Assembly: GCA_959020035.1 (NCBI GenBank) | Contig: CAUEQX010000031.1 | Coordinates: 1 to 15,149 of the forward strand | Length of the DNA stretch: 15,149 bases | Reading direction: 5' to 3' | From: an uncultured Collinsella sp. | GTDB taxonomy: Bacteria > Actinomycetota > Coriobacteriia > Coriobacteriales > Coriobacteriaceae | In this document: in pieces, positions 1-6,359 of the stretch | Layout: each line of letters opens with the position of its first letter | Position numbering within the stretch: position 1 is the stretch's first letter | Translations under genes and position numbers: made by a program | The notes under the pieces: model-generated | Seen by the model: only the letters and a program-made list of their open reading frames with translations | Database searches by the model: none | What the model was told of the DNA's origin: nothing

Positions 1-1341
1 GGGCAGTACTGGGTGCGCCCCGTCGCGCAGCACCAGGACCACGAGCATGTCGGTGGCGCTGCCAATGTCGGCGAGCGAGCGTCCGGCAAACGGATGTCCA
101 GCGCCCACCTTGAGCTTTACAAACGACATACCGTCCTCGTCGCGGTAGTCGTTAAAGGTGCGGCGTACGTCGCCGGTCGCATCGATCATATCGAGCTTCT
201 TCGCCACCGCCGGCAGCAGCGAGCCCTGCACCACAATGCTCGACACGGCAATCACAAACACCAGGTCAAACAGGTCGTGACCGCCGGGAACACCGGCCAC
301 TACGGTAAAGAGGCTAAACACGACCGAAGCCGCGCCGCGCAGACCCGCCCAGCTTACGAGCGCGACCTGGCGAGGGTTCGTCCTAAACGGCGCCAGGAGC
401 ATGCCCACGGCGATGGGGCGGCTCACGAAGAGCATGAACGCCATGAGCGCCAGGCCCGGCAGCAGCATCTGTGGCAGGCGCGCGGGCGTCACGAGCAGGC
501 CGAGCAAGAAGAAGATCGTCATCTCTGCCATCTCGGTGAGGGTGTCAAAGAAGTGCGCCATCTCGACTTTGCCGGTGATGTCGCTGGCACCCAGCACAAT
601 GCCGGCCAGGTATACAGCCAAAAAGCCGTTGCCGCCCAGGTAGCTCGGCAGCGCGTAGGCGACGATGGCCACGGCGAACAAAAAGATGGTCTGCGCGCCC
701 TCGGCCGTTGCGTGCGCGCGTTCAATCAGGCGGCCCGCCGCCCAGCCGATGGCAAGGCCCACGCCCACGCCCAGGATAATCTGCTTGGCCAGCAGTGCGG
801 GAATGTTGATGTCGCCGCCGGCCGCGAGTGTGGCGAGCACGGCGGTGAGCATGTAGGCGACGGGGTCGTTGGAGCCCGATTCGACCTCGAGCAGCGAGTC
901 AGTCCCGCCCCTCAGTGACAGGCTGTGCTCGCGCAGCACGCTAAAGATGCTGGCCGCATCGGTGGATGCTACGACCGAGCCCAGCAGCAGACCGCCGATC
1001 CAGTCGAAACCCAGCACGAAATGCGCAAACGCACCCGTAATGCCAGCGGTGATGACGACGCCGAGCGTGCTCAGCAGCACCGCCGGCACAGCGACGGGTT
1101 TGGCACGGTCGATATTGGTGTTAAAGCCGCCGTAGAACATGATGAACAGCAGCGCCGTGCTGCAGACGGTTTCGGTGAGCGCATAGTCGCTAAAGTCGAT
1201 ATGCGCCGGGCCGTTGACGCCCAACAGCATGCCGAGCGCGATAAAGATGAGCAGGGTGGGGAAGGGGAGTTTTTTGCCGACGGGTTTGATGGTCAGGCAC
1301 AAAATGATGACGAGGCCGATAAAGAGAAGGATCTGGTTCAT
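1..1341 (-). CDS. Potassium/proton antiporter, NhaP2/CvrA-like CPA1 family (3' end cut by window)
   Basis: An inner-membrane antiporter exchanging cytoplasmic K+ or Na+ for H+. The reverse-strand frame is open from ATG at 1341 to base 1, giving 447 residues with the C-terminus outside the window. Hydrophobic segments fill residues 1-385. Family marks include GSVVASTDAAS (121-131, with the core Asp128), EVESGSNDP (152-160, Asn158-Asp159) and WAGLRGAASVV (331-341). From about residue 405 the chain turns hydrophilic, with VGAGHPFAGRSLADIG (412-427). This looks like the start of a regulatory RCK_C/TrkA-C domain, which separates NhaP2-type proteins from short NhaP exchangers. These proteins usually run to about 500-580 residues, so perhaps 60-130 are missing. 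An AGGAG lies about 12 bases before the start, a rather long spacing. It is transcribed divergently from the phosphoesterase gene. Family assignment is firm; the choice of ion is inferred from the family. Confidence 0.9.
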   Translation of the reverse strand, partial: MNQILLFIGLVIILCLTIKPVGKKLPFPTLLIFIALGMLLGVNGPAHIDFSDYALTETVCSTALLFIMFYGGFNTNIDRAKPVAVPAVLLSTLGVVITAGITGAFAHFVLGFDWIGGLLLGSVVASTDAASIFSVLREHSLSLRGGTDSLLEVESGSNDPVAYMLTAVLATLAAGGDINIPALLAKQIILGVGVGLAIGWAAGRLIERAHATAEGAQTIFLFAVAIVAYALPSYLGGNGFLAVYLAGIVLGASDITGKVEMAHFFDTLTEMAEMTIFFLLGLLVTPARLPQMLLPGLALMAFMLFVSRPIAVGMLLAPFRTNPRQVALVSWAGLRGAASVVFSLFTVVAGVPGGHDLFDLVFVIAVSSIVVQGSLLPAVAKKLDMIDATGDVRRTFNDYRDEDGMSFVKLKVGAGHPFAGRSLADIGSATDMLVVLVLRDGAHPVLP

Positions 1342-1455
1342 AGATGGTGTCCGCTCCTGGGTGGTTGGCGTGGCACGGTCAGTTGCCTGCGGTTATTTGT
1401 ACCCAAAGATGGTGGGTTTATGGGGTTGGATTGCGGGCGTGCGCGATATCGTCAT

Positions 1456-1470
1456 AGACGGCTGCCGTCT
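1456..1470. promoter_or_regulatory. Perfect 7-1-7 palindrome in divergent intergenic region (possible operator)
   Basis: AGACGGC-T-GCCGTCT is a perfect inverted repeat with a single central base. It sits between the divergent antiporter and phosphoesterase genes, about 20 bases upstream of the proposed -35 of the latter. Its size and symmetry suit a dimeric repressor site. No regulator is identified, and it may be chance in GC-rich DNA. Confidence 0.25.
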
Positions 1471-1490
1471 TTGCCTCTGCTCGGAAACCC

Positions 1491-1519
1491 TTTCCAGCTT
1501 TATTGCAACGGAGTACAAT
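1491..1519 (+). promoter_or_regulatory. Sigma-70-type promoter for the metallophosphoesterase gene
   Basis: TTTCCA (1491-1496) and TACAAT (1514-1519) are separated by exactly 17 bases. The -10 has five of six consensus bases and the -35 four of six. Transcription would start near 1526, giving a leader of about 70 bases before ATG 1595. A short inverted repeat, GGAAA-CCC-TTTCC (1483-1495), overlaps the -35. Confidence 0.5.
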
Positions 1520-1594
1520 GGGTAACGTTTAAGTTCAACTTGAAGTTTTAGTTGCGGCGCCTGGCTTCGGCCGCAATGCAAGGAGAGGCGTACC

Positions 1595-2434
1595 ATGGCG
1601 ATCTATGTGACATCTGATGCTCACGGGCACGTGCGTGCGCTTGACGAGGCCCTGTCTAAGATCTCGTTGACGTCCGACGACACGCTGTACGTGCTGGGCG
1701 ACATGATCGATCGCGGGCCCGATCCGGTCGGTGTTATTAAGCTCGTGCGCTCGCTGCCCAACGCCCGCGTGCTCAAGGGCAATCACGAGCAGATCATGCT
1801 CGATGCCATCATTGGCCAGGATTCGCTCGATGCCGAGACCTGGGATATCAACGGTGGTTGGACGACGCGCGAGCAGCTCAACGACATGGAATTTGACGCA
1901 TACGAGGAGCTCGTGCGATGGATGGCCGCGCTGCCGCTCTACGCGGTGGTCGAGACCGAGGAGCGCCCGTATCTACTGGTACATGCTGGAATCGAGATGA
2001 AGGCGGCGCACGCGTTTTTGCTTGAGCATGGCGTCGATTGTGCCGATGGCGTCGGAGCGGTGAGTGCCGATCGCGAGCTGCTGCAGCAGATGCTCGCAGT
2101 GCAGTCGTCCGATGACCTGCTGTGGATTCGTCACGGCTATTGGGATGTGCCGACCGGGCTGCTTTCTACCGAGGGTAAGGGCCCGGTCGTTGTGAGCGGT
2201 CACACGCCAACGGTGTCTCTCGGGCGTTATTGCGAGGTGGGCGGCCTGGCGGGACTCGACGAGGAGTCGGGGCGCGGACAGATCGTGCGCCTGGGCGGCG
2301 AGGATACCGCCGGCGTTCCCGATCGTATCGACATCGACTGCGCCGCCGCTACCGGCTCCGAGTTCGGCCGCGTGGGCATCCTGCGTCTGGATGATGGTGC
2401 GGAGTTCTATGCGAACATTCTGCCCGGCGAATAA
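1595..2434 (+). CDS. Metallophosphoesterase, PrpE/ApaH-like Ser/Thr protein phosphatase family
   Basis: A 279-residue cytosolic phosphoesterase of the calcineurin-like (PPP) superfamily, which uses two metal ions to hydrolyse phosphoesters. The metal-binding motifs occur in the standard order: SDAHGH (7-12, Asp8 and His10), GDMIDRG (35-41, Asp36 and Asp39) and GNHE (62-65, Asn63 and His64). Later come LLVHAGI and VVSGHTP, which supply the remaining histidines. The arrangement matches bacterial protein phosphatases such as PrpE and diadenosine tetraphosphatases such as ApaH. Sequence alone does not say whether the substrate is a phosphoprotein or a dinucleotide. AGGAG at 1581-1585 lies nine bases before ATG. 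It stands alone between a divergent antiporter and a convergent flippase, so it is probably a single-gene transcript. No clear intrinsic terminator follows it. Confidence 0.9.
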   Translation: MAIYVTSDAHGHVRALDEALSKISLTSDDTLYVLGDMIDRGPDPVGVIKLVRSLPNARVLKGNHEQIMLDAIIGQDSLDAETWDINGGWTTREQLNDMEFDAYEELVRWMAALPLYAVVETEERPYLLVHAGIEMKAAHAFLLEHGVDCADGVGAVSADRELLQQMLAVQSSDDLLWIRHGYWDVPTGLLSTEGKGPVVVSGHTPTVSLGRYCEVGGLAGLDEESGRGQIVRLGGEDTAGVPDRIDIDCAAATGSEFGRVGILRLDDGAEFYANILPGE

Positions 2435-2545
2435 TCGGTGCAAAGGGTAGCTAATTTGGGGCGGGGTTTTGACTATTTTTGCCCTTCTGCCCGCTAATTG
2501 ATTTTTCTGGGACGGGGATTACATAATCATTTGGCTGCCCGCTAG

Positions 2546-2668
2546 CTAAGTGAGTAGACTTTTTTGGAAATGCCGAGCACCCAACATGCTTGCTTCAACA
2601 AAACTGCAGGTCACAGACTTGTGCTTTGTCGGTGCGGTCGGGGATTCGGTAAAAGTCTACTCACTTAG
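2546..2668. repeat. 123-bp element bounded by perfect 18-bp inverted repeats
   Basis: The left arm CTAAGTGAGTAGACTTTT (2546-2563) is the exact reverse complement of the right arm (2651-2668), with 87 bases between them. It lies in the 314-base convergent gap 2435-2748 between the phosphoesterase and flippase genes, where I see no coding sequence. The flanks show no clear target-site duplication, and the interior holds no open frame worth calling. It could be a MITE-like element with terminal inverted repeats, a paired protein-binding site, or a long-range hairpin ending both convergent transcripts. The T-run at the inner edge of the left arm and the A-run of the right arm do not give standard terminator geometry. 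West of it, 2448-2545 contains two loosely similar stretches starting with GCTAATT. Confidence 0.65.
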
Positions 2669-2748
2669 TTTTGCGTGATGCATATTGTCCGCAACGAGAC
2701 CGCAGCCGGGGTGATTCCATCGCAAATTCCGGTGACCGGGGCAGCTAA

Positions 2749-4329
2749 TTAGGCGCCGTACGGATTCCGGTCCCTCTCTATGCGTTGGCGGATGTGGGCG
2801 TACTCGATAATCAACAGTACCAGCAGTAGGGCCATAATGGCCAGGTAGCTCACGACGGCGCCCATCAGGCCGAGCAGATTGATCAGAATCACCGGGAGCA
2901 CCACGCTCACGGCAAAGCAGATCAGGTAGATCTTGGTGACGTCTCCAGCGTGGCGCAGCACCGTGATGATGGCGTAGATAAAGTCGATGGCCGCGGTGAC
3001 GCCGCCGGCGACGACCATCAGCAGCGCCAGCGTACGGTAGCGTTCAAAGCTCAGACCGTATATAAAGCTCATGAGGGGAATACCGGGACCTGCCATAAAT
3101 GCGGCGCACACGCCGGTGATGACCACGATCAGCGCCATAACGGCAACAATAATCAGGTCAAAGCGACGACGCTTGCGAGGATTAGCCCAAATGCTCGACA
3201 AGCGCAGGAGCTGCGGTTTATAGACAAATCCAATGCTCAACAGAATAGCCTGAGCTGGAAAAAACAGGGCATTAAAGTACAACTGGTATTTGTAGGCCAG
3301 TGTTCCTTCCATCACAAACTTGGGCATGCTCTCGATAAGATTGAACAGGAATAGCGCGCCAAAGAGTGGGACGCACTGGACAAACAGGTGGCCGACCTCG
3401 CGCAGGCTTACGCGGCGCGATTTTTCGGTCTCGAGCAGGGCGAGCGGCGCGGTGACCAGCACGAGCGAGGCGATCGCGGCGATGCCCATGGCAATGGCCG
3501 CGATGGGCATGCTACGCGTGAAGAACAGCGCCACGCTGAAGACCGCGATGACGCCGACGGAGCGTAGCGTTTGACTCATTCCAGCCAAGTAGAGCTTGTC
3601 GGCCTGCTGCAGGCGGCCTTCGTACACGTCGGCGACGCCGTCGATGACCTTATACAGGTAGACGCCCAGGCCGATCGTCGCCATCTGCGCGTCATAGCCG
3701 CGGGCGCTGCTATACATGAGGCCGCAGCCTAGGGCGAGCGCTCCGCAGATCCAACGATTGAGCTGGTAGGAGGCGAAGGACGTCTTTTCGTCGATGTCCG
3801 AGACCTGGAAATTGCGCACGCCGTAGTTGCATGCGATCATGATGAGCGTGCCGGTGACAAAGGCGATGGAGAACTTGCCGGCTTCTTCGGCGCCCACGAG
3901 CTGTGTGGACACGATGGTGAGCAGCGGAAACGCCAAGCCCCACACGGCGGTGCCGAGAGCGTTCCAAAGGTAATCGCGGCGGGTGGCGTGCTCCTCGTAT
4001 TCCGCTTCCTGCATGGAGAAGCCGCCGCCGTAGACGGCACCGAGCAGACGGTTCCACCAAGCGTTGACCATGCGGCGGACGGGGCCGGGCTTGCGATCGC
4101 GTTCGCGCCGGCGACGTGTGGCTTGGCTGCTATCGGGCCCGCCGGCGTTGCGCTGACTTAGCTCTTGGATGCGTGCGAGTTCCTCGGCAGTGTGCGAGGC
4201 AGGGAAGAGGCCGTTCTCGATGCGGCCGCCCTGGGCCTTCGCGGCGCCGTCTCTCGATGCAGCGGGGTTGGAGACGCCGTTGCGGCGGGCGATGGCGCGG
4301 CGAATGCTATCGAGGGGCGTGATGCTCAA
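2749..4329 (-). CDS. Polysaccharide flippase-like membrane protein (Wzx/MATE-type fold)
   Basis: A 526-residue multi-spanning membrane protein resembling the lipopolysaccharide biosynthesis (Wzx, MOP superfamily) proteins that flip lipid-linked oligosaccharides across the membrane. The first 120 residues are hydrophilic and basic, including RRRRERDRK (72-80). About 12 to 14 hydrophobic segments run from residue 123 almost to the end, and the C-terminus is again basic. The cytoplasmic N-terminal extension is longer than in a standard Wzx of about 400-480 residues. The start is TTG at 4327-4329, supported by AAAGGA seven bases upstream; no ATG with a comparable site is seen nearby. No glycosyltransferase or polymerase genes flank it, so its substrate is unknown. 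No catalytic motif confirms the role; the call rests on overall hydrophobic pattern and composition. MurJ-type or teichuronic acid exporters are alternatives. Confidence 0.7.
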   Translation of the reverse strand: MSITPLDSIRRAIARRNGVSNPAASRDGAAKAQGGRIENGLFPASHTAEELARIQELSQRNAGGPDSSQATRRRRERDRKPGPVRRMVNAWWNRLLGAVYGGGFSMQEAEYEEHATRRDYLWNALGTAVWGLAFPLLTIVSTQLVGAEEAGKFSIAFVTGTLIMIACNYGVRNFQVSDIDEKTSFASYQLNRWICGALALGCGLMYSSARGYDAQMATIGLGVYLYKVIDGVADVYEGRLQQADKLYLAGMSQTLRSVGVIAVFSVALFFTRSMPIAAIAMGIAAIASLVLVTAPLALLETEKSRRVSLREVGHLFVQCVPLFGALFLFNLIESMPKFVMEGTLAYKYQLYFNALFFPAQAILLSIGFVYKPQLLRLSSIWANPRKRRRFDLIIVAVMALIVVITGVCAAFMAGPGIPLMSFIYGLSFERYRTLALLMVVAGGVTAAIDFIYAIITVLRHAGDVTKIYLICFAVSVVLPVILINLLGLMGAVVSYLAIMALLLVLLIIEYAHIRQRIERDRNPYGA

Positions 4330-4388
4330 AGCGGAGTCCTTTCTATTGCTGCGCTTTAGTATCGACGCGACGGTGTTCGTTCGTGTTT

Positions 4389-4405
4389 TTGAACGGATTG
4401 TTCAA
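4389..4405. promoter_or_regulatory. TTGAAC-N5-GTTCAA inverted repeat between flippase and lactate permease
   Basis: Perfect 6-base arms flank a 5-base spacer in the 180-base divergent gap, about 105 bases before the lactate permease start. Lactate permeases are often controlled by GntR-family repressors that bind short inverted repeats, which makes an operator plausible. No regulator gene is adjacent, and no convincing -35/-10 pair could be matched to it. Confidence 0.25.
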
Positions 4406-4509
4406 TAATTTCGGCGGGCGGCTGTAATTTGTCGGTAAACGTGCGGTATCCTGTTGAAGTTTTGTGACACCCCCGATGCCGCCCACGCGGTACCAAGGAG
4501 CTTCTACCT

Positions 4510-6081
4510 ATGGACGTCGCCGCATTCTTACTGGCTCTTGTGCCGATTATTTGGCTGGTCGTGATGCTGCTGTGCTTTAAATGGCCAGCTTGGAAGGCCG
4601 CTATCGGATCGTTTGTCCTTTCGTGCTTGCTCGCCTTCGCATGGTGGCACCTGCCGGCAGCGCAGATCGCGACCGCCTCGCTCGAAGGCTTTTTGATGGC
4701 CCTGTGGCCCATCGTCCTGGTGATCATCGCCGCGGTATTCACGTATAACCTGTGCGTTCGCACTGGCGCCATGGACGTGATCGGCAGCATGATCACCTCC
4801 ATCAGCAGCGACCGCCGTCTGCTGGCGCTGCTCGTGGCTTGGTGCTTCGGTGGCTTTATGGAGGGCATGGCTGGCTTCGGTACCGCTGTCGCCATTCCCG
4901 CCGGCATGCTCGCGGGCCTGGGCTTTGAGGCCGTGCCTGCCGTGCTCATCTGCCTGCTGGCCAACGGCGTGCCCACGCCCTACGGCTCCATCGGCATCCC
5001 CACGGTGTCCGTTGCCGACCTGGTGGGTTTGGATTCCCTTCACCTAGCGACCGTTCAGCTGGTGCAGCTCGCACCGTTCTTTGTGGTGATGCCGCTATTT
5101 ATTGTGCTGGTTGCGGGCCGTGTTGCCGATGACCAGGGCAATGCCGCGAGTGTGGGCGAGCGTCTGCACGGTGTTGCCGGCGTGGCGTTGCTCTCCGGCG
5201 TGTCGTTTGTCGGCGCGGCTCTGGTCGTTGCCATGTTTGTGGGCCCCGAGCTGGCCGTGGTCGTAGGATCCATCGTTTCGCTCGCGCTGACAGCTGCACT
5301 TGCCATGCGTGCCGAGAAGTCGGGGCATCTGGACGCACGCTTTCACATGAATATCGAGGCGGGGGAGAAGCTCACCGTTAAGTCGGCGCTTTCGGCCTGG
5401 TCGTGCTTCATCCTGATCTTTGTGTTGCTGCTGGGCACGTCTAATCTGGTGCCCGCCGTGCATGCCGCGCTCGCGCCGTTTGCGAGCCATGTGCAGGTGT
5501 ATTGCGGTGAGAATCCCGGTATGCTTACGTTTTCGTGGATCAACACGCCAGGCGTCTGGATTTTCCTGGCGGCGTTTGTCGGCGGTGCCATTCAGGGCGC
5601 TTCGCCGCGCATGATGGGCGAGGTGCTGGCCGCGACTGTGAAGCAGATGACGCCGACGGTGATCACGATGCTTTCGGTACTGGGCTGCGCCAAGGTGATG
5701 GGCTATGCCGGCATGATTTCGTCGATCAGTGCGTTTTGCATTGCGGTCGCCGGCGGTCTCTACCCGATTCTGGCTCCGTGGATCGGCGCAGTCGGTGCGT
5801 TCGTGACCGGCTCGGGCACGTCCTCGGGCATGCTGTTTGGCCCCATTCAGAGCCAGGCCGCCACTGCGCTGGGTGTGAGCGACTACTGGATGGTCGCATT
5901 GAACGCCCTGGGCGTCGCCGCTGGTAAGATGATCTCGCCGCAGACCCTCGCCATTGGTCTTGCCGCCGTGCACGTGCGCGGTAAGGATGCCGAACTCCTG
6001 GGCGCGGTGCTGCCCTACGCTGCCGGCATGCTGGTCCTGATGAGCGCCATAGCCATGCTCGGCCAAGGCCTGCCGCTGTAG
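4510..6081 (+). CDS. lldP: L-lactate permease (LctP/LldP family)
   Basis: A 523-residue inner-membrane carrier that imports L-lactate, and often D-lactate or glycolate, with protons. It is nearly all hydrophobic, with an estimated 12 or more membrane spans. Hallmarks of the family are FGGFMEGMAGFGTAVAIPAG (113-132) and NGVPTPYGSIGIPT (152-165); the downstream GSGTSSGMLFGPIQ region is also typical. Length fits the usual 500-560 residues. AAGGAG at 4495-4500 lies nine bases before ATG. It is followed on the same strand by pckA after 278 bases containing several hairpins, so the two may be partly co-transcribed. Lactate dehydrogenase genes (lldD or lldEFG) are not adjacent and must lie elsewhere if lactate is oxidised. 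A substrate other than lactate within the family cannot be excluded. Confidence 0.93.
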   Translation: MDVAAFLLALVPIIWLVVMLLCFKWPAWKAAIGSFVLSCLLAFAWWHLPAAQIATASLEGFLMALWPIVLVIIAAVFTYNLCVRTGAMDVIGSMITSISSDRRLLALLVAWCFGGFMEGMAGFGTAVAIPAGMLAGLGFEAVPAVLICLLANGVPTPYGSIGIPTVSVADLVGLDSLHLATVQLVQLAPFFVVMPLFIVLVAGRVADDQGNAASVGERLHGVAGVALLSGVSFVGAALVVAMFVGPELAVVVGSIVSLALTAALAMRAEKSGHLDARFHMNIEAGEKLTVKSALSAWSCFILIFVLLLGTSNLVPAVHAALAPFASHVQVYCGENPGMLTFSWINTPGVWIFLAAFVGGAIQGASPRMMGEVLAATVKQMTPTVITMLSVLGCAKVMGYAGMISSISAFCIAVAGGLYPILAPWIGAVGAFVTGSGTSSGMLFGPIQSQAATALGVSDYWMVALNALGVAAGKMISPQTLAIGLAAVHVRGKDAELLGAVLPYAAGMLVLMSAIAMLGQGLPL

Positions 6082-6082
6082 T

Positions 6083-6138
6083 CGGCACTTAGGGACGTTC
6101 CTTATGTGCCGGCACTTTGGGAACGTCCCTAAGTGCCG
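6083..6138. repeat. Perfect 19-bp stem hairpin repeat (GGGACGTTCC type)
   Basis: CGGCACTTAGGGACGTTCC (6083-6101) is the exact reverse complement of 6120-6138, with an 18-base loop that itself contains GTGCCGGCAC. The hairpin starts two bases after the lactate permease stop. It lacks a following T-run, so it is not a classical terminator, though it could stabilise the 3' end of the lldP message. It is the first of three adjacent repeat units. Confidence 0.8.
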
Positions 6139-6144
6139 GCATCC

Positions 6145-6184
6145 GGGGACACTCCTTGAATGTTGCCTGTTCAAGAGTGTCCCC
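6145..6184. repeat. GGGGACACTC hairpin repeat
   Basis: GGGGACACTCCTTGAA (6145-6160) pairs with TTCAAGAGTGTCCCC (6170-6184). The pairing is complete except for one bulged C, with a 9-base loop. It lies directly after the preceding 19-bp hairpin and shares the GGGAC start of its stem. There is no T-run after it. Confidence 0.75.
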
Positions 6185-6220
6185 AATGACTAGTCGTTTA
6201 AGAGCGTCCCCAATGACTAG
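6169..6220. repeat. Two-copy 25-bp direct repeat, period 27
   Basis: Positions 6169-6193 and 6196-6220 are the same 25-mer with two C/T differences; both end in CCCCAATGACTAG. The first copy also forms the right arm of the GGGGACACTC hairpin, so the second looks like a duplicated half-element. Two copies with a 2-base gap are too few and too close for a CRISPR. Confidence 0.75.
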
Positions 6221-6270
6221 GCCGCTTGCCTGCGATTTTTGACCGTTGGGCGGGCGCTTCGCCGTTGCCG

Positions 6271-6284
6271 CAAAAACGTTTTTG
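6271..6284. promoter_or_regulatory. 14-bp perfect palindrome with central CG upstream of pckA (LacI/CcpA-type operator?)
   Basis: CAAAAACGTTTTTG is a perfect palindrome 76 bases upstream of the pckA start. A/T-rich half-sites around a central CG are typical of LacI-family operators, including CcpA-type catabolite sites, and PEP carboxykinase is commonly under carbon control. The exact TG...CA flanks of a canonical cre site are missing. The pckA promoter is not clear; TACAAC at 6294-6299 is a possible -10 without a good -35. Confidence 0.35.
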
Positions 6285-6359
6285 CATATCGGGTACAACG
6301 GGCTTTACGTGAGTAAAGTGCGCGCCGCGTCCACGTGACGTGCTTTTAAAGGAGGCCCC

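Noticed and set aside
13..918. Plus-strand frames across the first 1.5 kb
   Set aside because: The antiporter on the other strand is fully open across the window edge and has clear motifs; the plus-strand frames are its shadows.
5095..6186. Long minus-strand frame opposite the lactate permease
   Set aside because: It is a shadow of the permease frame: its histidine- and arginine-rich translation has no domain, and it runs into the repeat region.
6169..6220. CRISPR-like repeat pair
   Set aside because: Only two copies with a 2-base gap, no spacers and no cas genes.
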